DNA of 64,000 bases, from assembly GCA_963822295.1 (NCBI GenBank), contig CAWGHD010000002.1:2418001-2482000 (forward strand), given 5' to 3'. This document shows, one piece after another, positions 23,319 through 32,178 of this stretch. This DNA comes from VRUE01 sp963822295. GTDB taxonomy: Bacteria; Actinomycetota; Thermoleophilia; Solirubrobacterales; 70-9. Position 1 is the first letter of the stretch. Each line of letters begins with the position of its first letter. Made by a program: the position numbers and the translations under genes. The notes under the pieces were generated by a model that was given only the letters and a program-made list of their open reading frames with translations, made no database searches and was not told the DNA's origin.

Positions 23319-26146
23319 CTCTCGGCCGCCGGGCAGATCAGGCGGTAGTCGCACCAGCTGCACACCTTGGGCGAGGGGCGCGGCTCGAAGTCCTGGCTGA
23401 GGGCGCCCTCGGCGACCTGCAGGACGGTGCGCTCCACGCGCTCGGCGTCGTCGGGCTGGGTCGGCGCCGCGACCTTCTCGGCGTCCATCACGTAGTAATA
23501 GCTGCCGGAGAGCGGCGCATCGAGGTCCCAGGCCTCGCGCGCGGCGAGGCGGTAGAGCGCCAGCTGCAGGTCGCTCTCGAGCTGGGCCTCGCTCTTGCGC
23601 TCGCCGGTCTTGTAGTCGATCAGCTCGTGCTCGCCGCCGGGCAGGCGGTCGACGCGGTCGACGCGCCCGCGGACGTGGTGGCCGCCGATCTGGAAGTCGA
23701 ACTTCTTCTCCAGCCAGATCGGCTCGCCCTCGGCCTCCCGCTCGCGCTCCCAGTAGAGGCGCATCGCCTCCCGGGCCCGGTCGCGGTACTGGAGCTCGTC
23801 GTCGCTCGTCCCGAACCCGGAGCGCCGCCAGCCGGACTCGAGCAGGCCCATCAGCCGCGCCAGCCCGTCCTCGCCCGGCTCCGGCTCCTCGCGATGGAAG
23901 CGTTCGAGGACGTTGTGGATGAGGATCCCGAAGCGCTGGTTGATCGTCGGCTCCTGCGGGATGCCGAAGACGCGGGCGAACTTGTACTTCAGCGGGCAGG
24001 TCAGGTAGAGGTCGAGGTCGGAGGCCGAGAGGCTGAGCCCGCCGTCGCCGCGGCGCGGCAGGAAGGCCTCCAGCGAGGGCTCGTGGCGGGCGGCGATCAG
24101 CCGGCGACGGCTGTCGCGGTCGCGCTCGGAGCCGAGCAGGTAGGAGTCGAGGGCGGAGGCGTCGAGCTCGGTCTGCTGCTCGGGCGTCGCCACCTGGCGC
24201 AGCAGCCCGTTGACCGCTTCGACCGCCTCGGCGGTCGCCTCGTCCCCGGGGCGCTGGGCGAGCGCCGCCAGCTTCAGCAGCTCCAGGTAACGGGCGATCG
24301 CCCGGTTGACGTCGACCGCCGTGTCGAGCCGCGGCTCGGAGAGCTCGCGCCCGGCGTTCCAGGAGGCCTCCAGCACCTCCTCCCGCAGCTTGCGGTAGGT
24401 GGCGTGGAGGCCTTCCGCCGGGCCGAACAGCTCCTCGGCGTGCTCCTCCACCTCGCCTCCGCTGGCCGCCAGCGCCTGCTCGTAGAAGGGCGAGGCCGGC
24501 GCCTGCGCGTCGCCGCTCCGCTCGACCCGGGAGAGGACGATCCCCGCTCGGGCCGGGCGGCCGATCCGCTCGGCGCCGCTTCCCTCCTCCAGCCCGAGGA
24601 CGTAGACGCGGGCGAACTCCCTGCCCTTGACCGCGGTCCGGTCGAGCCCGACGACCGCTCCGGGCGAGGGCGGCTCCTCGCCGCCCGCCGGGTCGACGCC
24701 CGCCTCGGCGACGGCGCTCAGGTGGCGGACGAAGTCGCGGGTCGAGCCGTGCGGCTCGCGCCGGGCCCAGGCCGTCGCCAGCTCCGCCAGGCGCGAGAGG
24801 CCGAGCAGCCGCTCGGCGACCTCCGGCTGCGCGGCGAAGAGCCGCTGCCGCCGCAGCCCGACCCGCTCGATCAGCCGCCGCACGAAGACGTCCGCCCGCC
24901 GCTCCTCCATCGCCGTCGAGGCCTGCCCGTAGAGCTTCAGGAACGAGCCCAGGCGCTCCCTCGCCTCGGGTGAGATCTGCGGGCTCTCGAGCGCCGCCTC
25001 GGCGGCGGAGACCATGTCGAGCTTGCGGCGCCGGGCGATCGTCGTCAGCCGCGCCAGGTCCGCCGAGCGCAGCTCGATCGGGGGCCGGGTCAGCGCCCGC
25101 GCCGCCGCTGCCGAGTCGCCGGGGTCGGCGAGCACCCGCAGCCAGGCGATCGCGTCGCGGACCTCGGGCCGCTGGAACAGCGCCGCCGGGCCGCAGAGGT
25201 GGAAGGGGATGCCGCGCTCCTCCATCGCCGCCGCCACCGGTCCGCCCTTCGCCGTCGGGTCCTCGACCAGGACGCAGATCTGCTCCGGGGAGGTGCCGGT
25301 CGCCAGCAGGTGCTCGACGTCCCGCGCCACAGCCTGCGCCTGCGCCCGCTCGTTGCTGCATTGCCAGAACCGGAGCTCGGGTTTGCGGAAGACCTGCTCG
25401 AGGACGATGCAATCGGCCGGCGGGTCGCCCGCGCCGCCGGGCGATTCCGCCGTGAGCAGGTTCTTCATCCCGAGCGAGCCGAGCACGGCCCGCTGGGCGG
25501 CGCTCGCCTCCTCGAGCTCGTCCACCATCAGATGGGTGAAGCGCTCGGCGATCGCGGCGCGCGCGTCGGGGCTCTCGCCGAGCAGGCGGTTGAAGATCAG
25601 GAAGATGTCGCCCTCGTCGATGCTGCCGGCCTCGGCGAGGATCCGGTCGTGGGCGCCGCAAAGCCGCGCCAGTTCGGGCTCGGCCGCATCCGCTCCGGCC
25701 TTGAGCGCGTCGATTCGCTCCAGCAGCCGCGCCAGCAGGCCGGCCGGGTTTCCGCGGATCTCCGCCCCCTTGCGCAGGGGCAGCTCGTCGAAGCGGTCGA
25801 GCAGCATCGCGAGCCGCTCGGCGCGGCCGACCACGGCGAAGAACGGGTCGATCCCCGCGGCCTCCGCGTGCTCGCGCAGGAGGCGCTCGACGATCGACTC
25901 CCAGGTCCCGACCCAGAGCTCCTCGTAGGGGCCGTCGAGCAGCGCCTCGACGCGGCGGCGCAGCCGCTCCGCGTTGGCCCGGGTGGAGGTGAGGACGAGG
26001 ACCCGCTCGGGGCCGACCCCCTCGGCGGCGAGCCTTGCGACGCGCCGCGCCAGAACCTCGGTCTTGCCGGAGCCGGCCGCTCCAAGCAGGAGCAGCGGGC
26101 CGCTTTCCCAGGCGACGGCGCGCTGCTGCGGGGGGGTCAGGTCCAT
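23315..26146 (-). CDS. UvrD/AddA-like helicase fused to Fe-S PD-(D/E)XK nuclease, helicase motifs partly lost
   Basis: 943 residues. N-terminal SF1 helicase region: QQ motif (PPQQRAVAW), Walker A LGAAGSGKTE (21-30), Walker B reduced to MVDELEEAS instead of VDEYQDxN, no GDxxQSIY, motif V retained as VKGREFARVYVLGLEEG, motif VI (YVALTRA) not seen. C-terminal nuclease: YLTCPLKYKF, RGRVDRVDRL, ELIDYKTG, and VCSWCDYRLICP, i.e. one distant Cys plus CxxC(5)C for a [4Fe-4S] cluster, as in AddB/AdnA and Cas4-type nucleases. Likely a DNA end-processing nuclease for recombination repair whose motor may be weak or dead. TAGCGT at 26153-26158 is the -10 box. Confidence 0.82.
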   Translation of the reverse strand: MDLTPPQQRAVAWESGPLLLLGAAGSGKTEVLARRVARLAAEGVGPERVLVLTSTRANAERLRRRVEALLDGPYEELWVGTWESIVERLLREHAEAAGIDPFFAVVGRAERLAMLLDRFDELPLRKGAEIRGNPAGLLARLLERIDALKAGADAAEPELARLCGAHDRILAEAGSIDEGDIFLIFNRLLGESPDARAAIAERFTHLMVDELEEASAAQRAVLGSLGMKNLLTAESPGGAGDPPADCIVLEQVFRKPELRFWQCSNERAQAQAVARDVEHLLATGTSPEQICVLVEDPTAKGGPVAAAMEERGIPFHLCGPAALFQRPEVRDAIAWLRVLADPGDSAAAARALTRPPIELRSADLARLTTIARRRKLDMVSAAEAALESPQISPEARERLGSFLKLYGQASTAMEERRADVFVRRLIERVGLRRQRLFAAQPEVAERLLGLSRLAELATAWARREPHGSTRDFVRHLSAVAEAGVDPAGGEEPPSPGAVVGLDRTAVKGREFARVYVLGLEEGSGAERIGRPARAGIVLSRVERSGDAQAPASPFYEQALAASGGEVEEHAEELFGPAEGLHATYRKLREEVLEASWNAGRELSEPRLDTAVDVNRAIARYLELLKLAALAQRPGDEATAEAVEAVNGLLRQVATPEQQTELDASALDSYLLGSERDRDSRRRLIAARHEPSLEAFLPRRGDGGLSLSASDLDLYLTCPLKYKFARVFGIPQEPTINQRFGILIHNVLERFHREEPEPGEDGLARLMGLLESGWRRSGFGTSDDELQYRDRAREAMRLYWEREREAEGEPIWLEKKFDFQIGGHHVRGRVDRVDRLPGGEHELIDYKTGERKSEAQLESDLQLALYRLAAREAWDLDAPLSGSYYYVMDAEKVAAPTQPDDAERVERTVLQVAEGALSQDFEPRPSPKVCSWCDYRLICPAAES

Positions 26147-26152
26147 CGCCCA

Positions 26153-26172
26153 ACGCTAGCGCCCCATAGCAT
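26153..26172. promoter_or_regulatory. Back-to-back -10 boxes (helicase-nuclease / IMPase)
   Basis: Minus TAGCGT (26158-26153), 6 nt before the ATG at 26146; plus TAGCAT (26167-26172), 7 nt before the ATG at 26180. Both genes appear leaderless. Confidence 0.4.
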
Positions 26173-26179
26173 CCGGCCG

Positions 26180-26992
26180 ATGGACGTTTTTTCCGCAGAC
26201 TGGCAGGGAATCTGCCGCCGGATCGTCGCCGCGCAGCGAGAGGTCTTCGAAGAGGCGGGCGGGATCGAGGCGCGCACCGTGTATGAGGGGGTCGGCGAGG
26301 GCGGCGACCGCAGCCTGGTGATCGACCGCCGCTGCGAGGACCTGGTCTTCGCGGAGCTCGAGGGCCTCGCCGGGCAGGGCGCCTCTTTCGTCGCCGTCTC
26401 CGAGGAGCGCGGCGAGGTCAGCTTCGGCGACGGCGGCGAGACCAGGGTCGTGATCGACCCGATCGACGGCTCCCTCAACGCCCGCCGCACCGTTCCCTCC
26501 CACAGCCTCAGCATCGCCGTCGCCTCCGGCCCCTCGATGGCGGACGTCGAGCTCGGTTACGTCTACGACTTCGGCGCGGGGGAGGAGTTCCTCGCCCGCC
26601 GCGGCGCCGGCGCCACCCTCGACGGCGAGCCGATCGAGGTCGGCGAGGATCGCGAGAAGCTCGAGCTGCTCGGCGTCGAGTCGGCGGAGCCCGAATGGGC
26701 GCTGCCCTTCCTCGAGGCGATCGCCGGCAGGGTCTACCGGCTGCGCGTGGTCGGCTCGATCGCGATCACCGCCTCCTACGTCGCCGCCGGGCGCTTCGAC
26801 GCGATGACCGGCCTGCGGCCCTGCCGCTCGGTCGACGCCGCCGCCGCCCAGCTGATCGTCCGCGAGGCGGGCGGGGTCGTCGCCTTCGGCGAGCTGGCGC
26901 TCGAGCAGGCCGGCCTCGGGCTCGACGAGCGCTACCCGATCGCCGCGGCCGCCGGCGAGCGCGGCCTCGGGCTGCTCCAGGCCGCCCGCTAG
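26180..26992 (+). CDS. Inositol monophosphatase-family protein
   Basis: 270 residues. Contains the metal-binding VIDPIDGSLNARR (DPIDGS), an upstream acidic segment VSEERGEVSF, and the C-terminal RPCRSVDAAAAQLIVREAGG in place of the usual WDxAAGxLI, so the late Asp is kept within SVDAAAA. Enzymes of this Li-sensitive family remove phosphate from inositol phosphate, fructose-1,6-bisphosphate, or PAP; the substrate here is not clear. Start at ATG 26180, divergent from the nuclease gene. Confidence 0.85.
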   Translation: MDVFSADWQGICRRIVAAQREVFEEAGGIEARTVYEGVGEGGDRSLVIDRRCEDLVFAELEGLAGQGASFVAVSEERGEVSFGDGGETRVVIDPIDGSLNARRTVPSHSLSIAVASGPSMADVELGYVYDFGAGEEFLARRGAGATLDGEPIEVGEDREKLELLGVESAEPEWALPFLEAIAGRVYRLRVVGSIAITASYVAAGRFDAMTGLRPCRSVDAAAAQLIVREAGGVVAFGELALEQAGLGLDERYPIAAAAGERGLGLLQAAR

Positions 26993-27037
26993 CCCGATTC
27001 CTGGTTTCGGCGTAACCGTTCCGGGGCAGGAGAGTAA

Positions 27038-27066
27038 GAACGTGTGTTCGCTCAGAACGTATGTTC
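27038..27066 (+). promoter_or_regulatory. Two tandem LexA (SOS/Cheo-type) boxes
   Basis: GAACGTGTGTTC (27038-27049) and GAACGTATGTTC (27055-27066): both are exact GAAC-N4-GTTC, the LexA box of Gram-positive bacteria and actinobacteria, start-to-start 17 bp. A TACAGT box at 27069-27074 follows directly, so LexA binding would cover the promoter of the gene at 27134. Confidence 0.8.
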
Positions 27067-27133
27067 GCTACAGTGGCGAGCCCCGCGAACCTCCCAGTGC
27101 AGGACAAACGAACCGAAAGGGATCTACACCTTC

Positions 27134-27634
27134 ATGGCAACGCAGAAGAACAGCACCACGGCCAAGGCCGGAGCCACCAAAGTCAAATCGGGCGCCAAGC
27201 AGGCCAAATCCGGCGCCAAGCAGGTCGCCAAGGCCGAGCGCAACCAGGCCCAGACCGTCGCCGCGGCCGCCGTTGACATCCCGGTCGGCGCTGTTCTCAG
27301 CGTCACCGACCGCGTCGGCGACCTGGTCGAGCCGTTCACCAGCCGCACCGGCGCCGAGCGCAAGGTCAAGACCTACCGCTCCGAGCTCCGCCGCACGATC
27401 AAGCGGACCGAGCGTCGTGGCACCAGCGCCCGCAAAAAGGCGACGACCGAGGCGCGCAAGACGCGCAACAAAGTCGAGCGCGAGGCCCGCAAGCGCCAGC
27501 GCACCGTCGAGTCGACGCTGAAGAAGAACCGCAGCGAGGTCGAGCAGCGCGTCCGCAAGGCGATCGACGAGCAGTCCTCGCGCGCCCAGGACCTGGTCGG
27601 CCAGGTGACCGACCAGATCGCGGCGCTCCGCTAG
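27134..27634 (+). CDS. Basic, Lys/Ala-rich coiled-coil protein under LexA boxes
   Basis: 166 residues, strongly basic. N-terminal repeat KSGAKQAKSGAKQV inside a Lys/Ala-rich tail, then a hydrophobic helix region (VDIPVGAVLSVTDRVGDLV) and a long Arg/Lys/Glu-rich helix (residues 80-150) ending in AQDLVGQVTDQIAALR. The pattern is similar to HbhA/phasin-like or histone-H1-like actinobacterial proteins; DNA or polyanion binding is plausible. I start at ATG 27134, 10 nt after a GGGAT site; an upstream ATG at 27044 lies within the LexA boxes. The two SOS boxes suggest DNA-damage induction. Followed by a strong terminator. Confidence 0.8.
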   Translation: MATQKNSTTAKAGATKVKSGAKQAKSGAKQVAKAERNQAQTVAAAAVDIPVGAVLSVTDRVGDLVEPFTSRTGAERKVKTYRSELRRTIKRTERRGTSARKKATTEARKTRNKVEREARKRQRTVESTLKKNRSEVEQRVRKAIDEQSSRAQDLVGQVTDQIAALR

Positions 27635-27676
27635 CAGCACAGCTTCACACAGCACCGCTTACTAGAGCGGCAGTAC

Positions 27677-27708
27677 CGAACGGCCCGGGCATTCGCCCGG
27701 GCCGTTCG
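27677..27708 (+). terminator. Strong hairpin terminator, probably bidirectional
   Basis: Perfect 14-bp stem cgaacggcccgggc / gcccgggccgttcg with loop attc, then tgttta; lies between the convergent basic-protein gene and the secreted Ig-like gene. Confidence 0.75.
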
Positions 27709-27711
27709 TGT

Positions 27712-29688
27712 TTAGAGCCCTCGCACGGCGACCGGCCTGGAGCCCCCGGGCTCGTACGGCCAGCCGCTCTGCGCGGGGACGAAGGCGCGGAACTCGAAGC
27801 GGACGCCGCGGCTGTCGTCGTCGCTGAAGCGGTAGGGGTGGCGGAACCGCCCGCGGCGGTCGGTCCGGGTCGTGCGGAACTCGGTCCATGGCAGGCCCGG
27901 GACGCGGAACTGGAGCTGCACAGTGGCGCCCCCCGCGGGTATGGCCCCCGCGTCGGCGGCGACTGCGCCGCTGAACACGACCGGTCTGCCGCCCACCCTC
28001 GCGGAGGAGGCGGAGGACTCGAGGGTGACGCTGCTCCGCACCGCGAGCCGCAGCCGCGCGCTGGTCGCCCGGGTCGCCCTCCGGTTGCCGTCGAATACGG
28101 CGACGACCTCGCGGCTCGGGCCGGGCTCGAGGCGGACCGCGAAGCGGCCGGCCTCCCCGGTGAGGACCGTCGTCGCTCGCACGGCGGGCGTGGTCCCGGG
28201 GTCGAATCTCTCGACCACCCTCACCGGAAGCTCGTCGAGGGGAGCATCGGAGGCTCCGGTGAGCCGGCCGCTCAGGGTCGTCGCCCGGCCGAATGAGACC
28301 AGGCGCAGCGCCCGCCCGCCCGCACCCGATCCGATACCCGCGCGCAACTCCGTCCGCGCCTTGAGCGGGTTCGGCAGGAGCATCCCCGAGCCGTTGGCGC
28401 GCGTCGTGCTGGCGCCGGCGTTGCCGGCGGCGTCGAAGCCGGTCGCCCGGAACTCGTAGACGCCGGGCGGGTACTCGTCAGAGCTCCAGCGGGCGCGGAG
28501 GAAGCCGGGGCCCACGACCGTCGGCAGCGGCTCGAACGGGTCACCCGAGCTGACCGCCCGCACCGCGATCCGGCCACGGTCGGGAGCCGCACCCGAGAGT
28601 GGGTCGCTCACCCTCGCCTCGATCAGCTCGGGGTCGCCCGGGTAGCGGGCGCCGACGAAGGCGACGAGCGGCGGCTCGCGGTCGATCCGGACCTTCGCGG
28701 TCGAGGGCTGGTGGTTCGCCTGCCCGTTGGACCTGCCGCCGTCGTTGAGGTTGCCCGCGGCGTCGCGCGCGTAGTGGGCGACCGTGTGGACGCCGGCCTC
28801 GATCACGGTGGCGCGAGCCGAGGGGCCGGCCGAGACGACGGGCGCGCCGTCGTCGATCCGGATCGCGGTGAAGGCGCCGCCGCCCATGGCGGAGGCGGAG
28901 TCGGTGGCGGTGGCGGTGAGGGAGACGGAGCGATTGGTCCAGCCCGCGGGAACGCCCTCGAGCCGGGTGACGGGATCGACCTTGTCGACCCGCAGCATTG
29001 CGTGCCCGACCGTGGCGGAGCGCATCCCCGACCCGGAGACGGCGACGGAGTGCACATGGGACACCCCCTCGGGGAGCTCCTCGACGACCAGCGTGTCGCC
29101 GTCGGCCCCGCCGCGGAGGTCGGTCTCGGCATCGGTGCAGAGGTCCTCGGCGGCGCAGGGGCTGCCGTCGGCGCGGCGATCGACCGCGACGGCGTAGCCG
29201 CGGATTCCGGAGACCGGGATCGGGCCCTGGGGATGGCTGAGGCGAATCGGGTGGGGGATCTCGGTCCTGCTCAGCCAGCCCGTGGGCTGGGCGGGCGAGG
29301 AGGCTCCGGGGCGCTGCGGGTCGAAGCGGAGCGTCGCTTCGGCCGGCGCGCCCTGCGCGCCGGCGGTGTCCTCGAGCCAGACCTCGATCGTGTGGGCGCC
29401 GGGGCTCGTGAGGTGGAGGCGCAGGTGCTCGACCGCCTGGCCGACCCGCTGCGGCCCGGCCGGAGCCCCGCCCAGCGGGTCCCTGACCAGGTAGCGCACG
29501 GCCGCGATCTGCGGGCTCGCCTCGGGGTTGGTCCAGCGCAGCTCGAAATCGGACCGGGGACGCCAGTGGTCCCCCTCGGAGACCCGCAGGCCGATCGGAG
29601 GGCGCGGCGCGGCACCGGCCTGGTCGGCGATGGTCATCGTTGCGACGACCGCGATCAGCGCGACGAAGGCCGCCCTGGCCGTCGTCAC
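27712..29688 (-). CDS. Large secreted protein with Ig-like/beta-sandwich repeats
   Basis: 658 residues from the GTG at 29688, which overlaps the stop of the sigma-factor gene (GTGA). Signal peptide RAAFVALIAVVATMTIADQ then AGAAPRPP. The mature part holds several Ig-like/fibronectin-like units, e.g. DFELRWTNPE, VDKVDPVTRLEGVPAGWTNR, AGVHTVAHYARDAAGNLND, YPPGVYEFRATGFDAAGN, and C-terminal SGRLTGASDAPLDELPVRV and GGATVQLQFRVPGLPW units similar to surface beta-sandwich repeats. No LPXTG or membrane anchor at the end. Probably an extracellular structural or adhesive protein whose expression is tied to the sigma/anti-sigma fusion. Confidence 0.8.
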   Translation of the reverse strand: MTTARAAFVALIAVVATMTIADQAGAAPRPPIGLRVSEGDHWRPRSDFELRWTNPEASPQIAAVRYLVRDPLGGAPAGPQRVGQAVEHLRLHLTSPGAHTIEVWLEDTAGAQGAPAEATLRFDPQRPGASSPAQPTGWLSRTEIPHPIRLSHPQGPIPVSGIRGYAVAVDRRADGSPCAAEDLCTDAETDLRGGADGDTLVVEELPEGVSHVHSVAVSGSGMRSATVGHAMLRVDKVDPVTRLEGVPAGWTNRSVSLTATATDSASAMGGGAFTAIRIDDGAPVVSAGPSARATVIEAGVHTVAHYARDAAGNLNDGGRSNGQANHQPSTAKVRIDREPPLVAFVGARYPGDPELIEARVSDPLSGAAPDRGRIAVRAVSSGDPFEPLPTVVGPGFLRARWSSDEYPPGVYEFRATGFDAAGNAGASTTRANGSGMLLPNPLKARTELRAGIGSGAGGRALRLVSFGRATTLSGRLTGASDAPLDELPVRVVERFDPGTTPAVRATTVLTGEAGRFAVRLEPGPSREVVAVFDGNRRATRATSARLRLAVRSSVTLESSASSARVGGRPVVFSGAVAADAGAIPAGGATVQLQFRVPGLPWTEFRTTRTDRRGRFRHPYRFSDDDSRGVRFEFRAFVPAQSGWPYEPGGSRPVAVRGL

Positions 29689-30956
29689 GGCCCGAACTCT
29701 CCCGCCGGGTTTCCGGAAGGAGCCGCCGGTGCCGGCGGCGGCGCTTCCGCCGCGCTCGAGACCGGGGGCGGCGCGGGTTCGGGCGGAGGGGCGGCTTCCG
29801 GCGCTTCCGGCCGGTATTCGACCGCTCCCGTCTCGACCGCTACTGGCGTGGGCTCGACCTGCTCGGGCCTCGGGTCGGCCGGCGGCCCGGCCTCCGCGGG
29901 CTCGGGCGGGGATTCCACGACACCGGAGGCGCCGGCATCCGGTGTCGCGAGGACGCGCTGCACCTTCGGGGCCACGGCTCGCTCGGCCGCCAGCCCGAGC
30001 GGCGCCGGGACCACCCCGGCCGCGACGCAGGCGGCCGCTCCGCCGGCCGTTCCCGCGCATACGGCAAGCACCTTCGCCATTCCCGCGACCCCGGCGCCCC
30101 CGGCCCCGCCCGAGGCCGACATCTGCATCACCGACGCTTCGGTCACGCCGCCGCCCTGGCCCGGCAATCGCGCCTGCAGACCGGCGAAGGCCTCATGGGC
30201 GCGGTCGAGCAGCCCGCGCAGGGCGAAGGGCGCCGGCGCCAGCACCGCGACCGCCCGTGGCGCGGCGCGGTAGGCGCGCATCGCCGCCCGACAGTGCGCG
30301 CACACCCGCAGGTGCTCGCGCAGGGTCGCGACCTGCTCGGGGCCGGCCTCGCCGTCGCAGAACGCGGACAGCAGCGGCTGCAGCTCGGCGCAGCGGTCGC
30401 CGCTCTCGCTGCGCGTGAGAAAGGCGCGAAAGCGCTCCCGTCCCTCGGCCAGGCAGCGGTTGACTTTGGTCTGGCTGTAGCCGGTCATCTCCCCGATCTC
30501 CGTGTAGGAGTAGCCCTCGGCGAGCAGCGTCAGCGCCTTCAGCTCGGCCGGCTTCAGGGTCTTCAGCGCCTCGCGGCTGCGGGCTATCGCTTCGCTGCGC
30601 TCGGCCCGCTCGGCGGGGCCCGCGCCCTGCGCCGGCATCAGGTCGATCCAGTCGGCGGACTCGTCTTCCCACATCGCCGGCGGCCTCGACCCGATGTGGC
30701 GCTCGCGGTTGCGGCGCACGGCCAGCGCCTCGTGCTTGGTGACCGTCTGCATCCAGCGCACCAGCTCGCGGGCCTCGCCCGGCGGCGCTTTGGTGAGCAG
30801 GATCTCCAGCGCCCGCTGGAAGGCGTCCTCGGCGTCCTCGGTGCAGATCGAGTAGCGCCGCGCGGTCCGGCGCAGCGTCCGCTCGTGCTTGGCGATCATC
30901 TCGACCGCCACCCGCTTGCGGGCGGCGTCGCTCGGTTGTTCCTCCCCGCCTCTCAC
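29685..30956 (-). CDS. Sigma-70/ECF-type sigma factor fused to zinc-finger anti-sigma region with membrane segment
   Basis: 423 residues. Region 2: MIAKHERTLRRTARRYSICTEDAEDAFQ... up to WMQTVTKHEALAVRR; region 4: LKPAELKALTLLAEGYSYTEI GEMTGYSQTKVNRCL (about 140-175). Then a ZAS zinc finger REHLRVCAHCRAAM (HxxxCxxC, about 225-238), a hydrophobic Ala/Gly-rich segment (about 280-325, probable membrane helix) and a long Pro/Glu-rich, presumably external tail. The protein thus carries a sigma factor and its own anti-sigma/membrane sensor in one chain. Coupled by GTGA to the secreted Ig-like gene, its likely target or partner. Confidence 0.85.
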   Translation of the reverse strand: MRGGEEQPSDAARKRVAVEMIAKHERTLRRTARRYSICTEDAEDAFQRALEILLTKAPPGEARELVRWMQTVTKHEALAVRRNRERHIGSRPPAMWEDESADWIDLMPAQGAGPAERAERSEAIARSREALKTLKPAELKALTLLAEGYSYTEIGEMTGYSQTKVNRCLAEGRERFRAFLTRSESGDRCAELQPLLSAFCDGEAGPEQVATLREHLRVCAHCRAAMRAYRAAPRAVAVLAPAPFALRGLLDRAHEAFAGLQARLPGQGGGVTEASVMQMSASGGAGGAGVAGMAKVLAVCAGTAGGAAACVAAGVVPAPLGLAAERAVAPKVQRVLATPDAGASGVVESPPEPAEAGPPADPRPEQVEPTPVAVETGAVEYRPEAPEAAPPPEPAPPPVSSAAEAPPPAPAAPSGNPAGEFGP

Positions 30957-31131
30957 TCCTCCGCTTTGCCTCCGTGCATCGGTTTAGACCCGTCGATCAA
31001 AAGATGCACCGGGTAGACAGGGACGGGGCCGGCCTCTCCCCCTTCTGGACGGGTAGCGGGGTTTAGATAAGTGCAATTTGCAGGAATCGCCCAGCGGGGA
31101 CGTGAGGGCGGTCGCGCGGACGGCGCGCCTG

Positions 31132-31137
31132 TAGCAT
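31132..31137 (+). promoter_or_regulatory. Putative -10 box of the UXS-like gene
   Basis: TAGCAT, 7 nt before the GTG at 31145. The rest of 30957-31131 shows no gene. Confidence 0.4.
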
Positions 31138-31144
31138 CGCCCCC

Positions 31145-32092
31145 GTGAGCACCTGCGTCGTCACCGGCGGGGCCGGCTTCCTCGGCTCCCATCTCTGCGA
31201 GCACCTGCTTGGGCAGGGGCACAGCGTGATCTGCATCGACAACCTCGAGACGGGGTCGCTGCAGAACATCGAGCACATCCGCGACGAGGCGTTCGACTTC
31301 CGCAACATCGACATCACCGAGCACGTCGACGTGCCCGAGGACGTGGACATGGTCTTCCACCTCGCCTCGCCGGCGAGCCCGATCGACTACCTGCGGCTGC
31401 CGCTGCACACGCTCAAGGTCGGCTCCCACGGGACCCACCACATGCTCGGCCTCGCCAAGTTCAAGCGGGCCCGCTTCCTGCTCGCCTCGACCAGCGAGGT
31501 CTACGGCGACCCCCAGGTCCACCCGCAGACGGAGGACTACTGGGGACACGTCAACCCGATCGGCCCGCGCGGCGTCTACGACGAGGCCAAGCGCTACGCC
31601 GAGGCGCTGACCATGGCCTACCACCGCCAGCAGGGCGTCGACACCTCGATCGTCCGCATCTTCAACACCTACGGCCCGCGGATGCGGCCGCACGACGGGC
31701 GGGCGATCCCGACCTTCCTGCGCCAGGCGCTCCAGGACCGGCCGCTGACGGTCTTCGGCGACGGGGAGCAGACGCGCAGCTTCTGTTACGTCGACGACCT
31801 GATCCGCGGCATCGTGACCCTCGCCGAGTCCGACGTCCACTCGCCGGTCAACGTCGGCAACCCCAACGAGTTCACCCTGCTGGAGCTGGCCAAGGCGGTG
31901 ATCGAGGTCACCGAGTCCCGCTCGGAGATCGTCCACGAGGCGCTGCCGGTGGACGACCCGCAGCAGCGCCGCCCCGACATCACCCGCGCCCGCGACCTGC
32001 TCGAGTGGGAGCCGCAGGTCGAGCTGCGCGACGGCCTGCGCCGCACGATCGACGAGGCCGGCGTCGAGCGCCTCGTCGGCGCCACCGACTAG
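31145..32092 (+). CDS. UDP-glucuronate decarboxylase-like NAD-dependent epimerase
   Basis: 315 residues, extended SDR. N-terminal TGGAGFLGSHLCEHLL, the UXS marker HLASPASPIDY, STSEVYGDP, and the catalytic GPRGVYDEAKRYAE (YxxxK). Also RIFNTYGPRM and FCYVDDLIRGI. These motifs match UDP-xylose synthase (UDP-glucuronate decarboxylase), which makes UDP-xylose via a 4-keto intermediate with bound NAD. It may feed wall or capsular polysaccharides. GTG start 7 nt after TAGCAT, consistent with leaderless translation. Confidence 0.88.
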   Translation: MSTCVVTGGAGFLGSHLCEHLLGQGHSVICIDNLETGSLQNIEHIRDEAFDFRNIDITEHVDVPEDVDMVFHLASPASPIDYLRLPLHTLKVGSHGTHHMLGLAKFKRARFLLASTSEVYGDPQVHPQTEDYWGHVNPIGPRGVYDEAKRYAEALTMAYHRQQGVDTSIVRIFNTYGPRMRPHDGRAIPTFLRQALQDRPLTVFGDGEQTRSFCYVDDLIRGIVTLAESDVHSPVNVGNPNEFTLLELAKAVIEVTESRSEIVHEALPVDDPQQRRPDITRARDLLEWEPQVELRDGLRRTIDEAGVERLVGATD

Positions 32093-32166
32093 CCGCCTGT
32101 CTCTTCCGCCGGCAGCGGTTCACCCGGCCTTAATCCGGGCCGGGAATGACCGCCAGCGATCGTCGG

Positions 32167-32172
32167 TAGCGT
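32167..32172 (+). promoter_or_regulatory. Putative -10 box of the hydrolase at 32179
   Basis: TAGCGT, 6 nt before the ATG. Confidence 0.35.
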
Positions 32173-32178
32173 GCGCTC

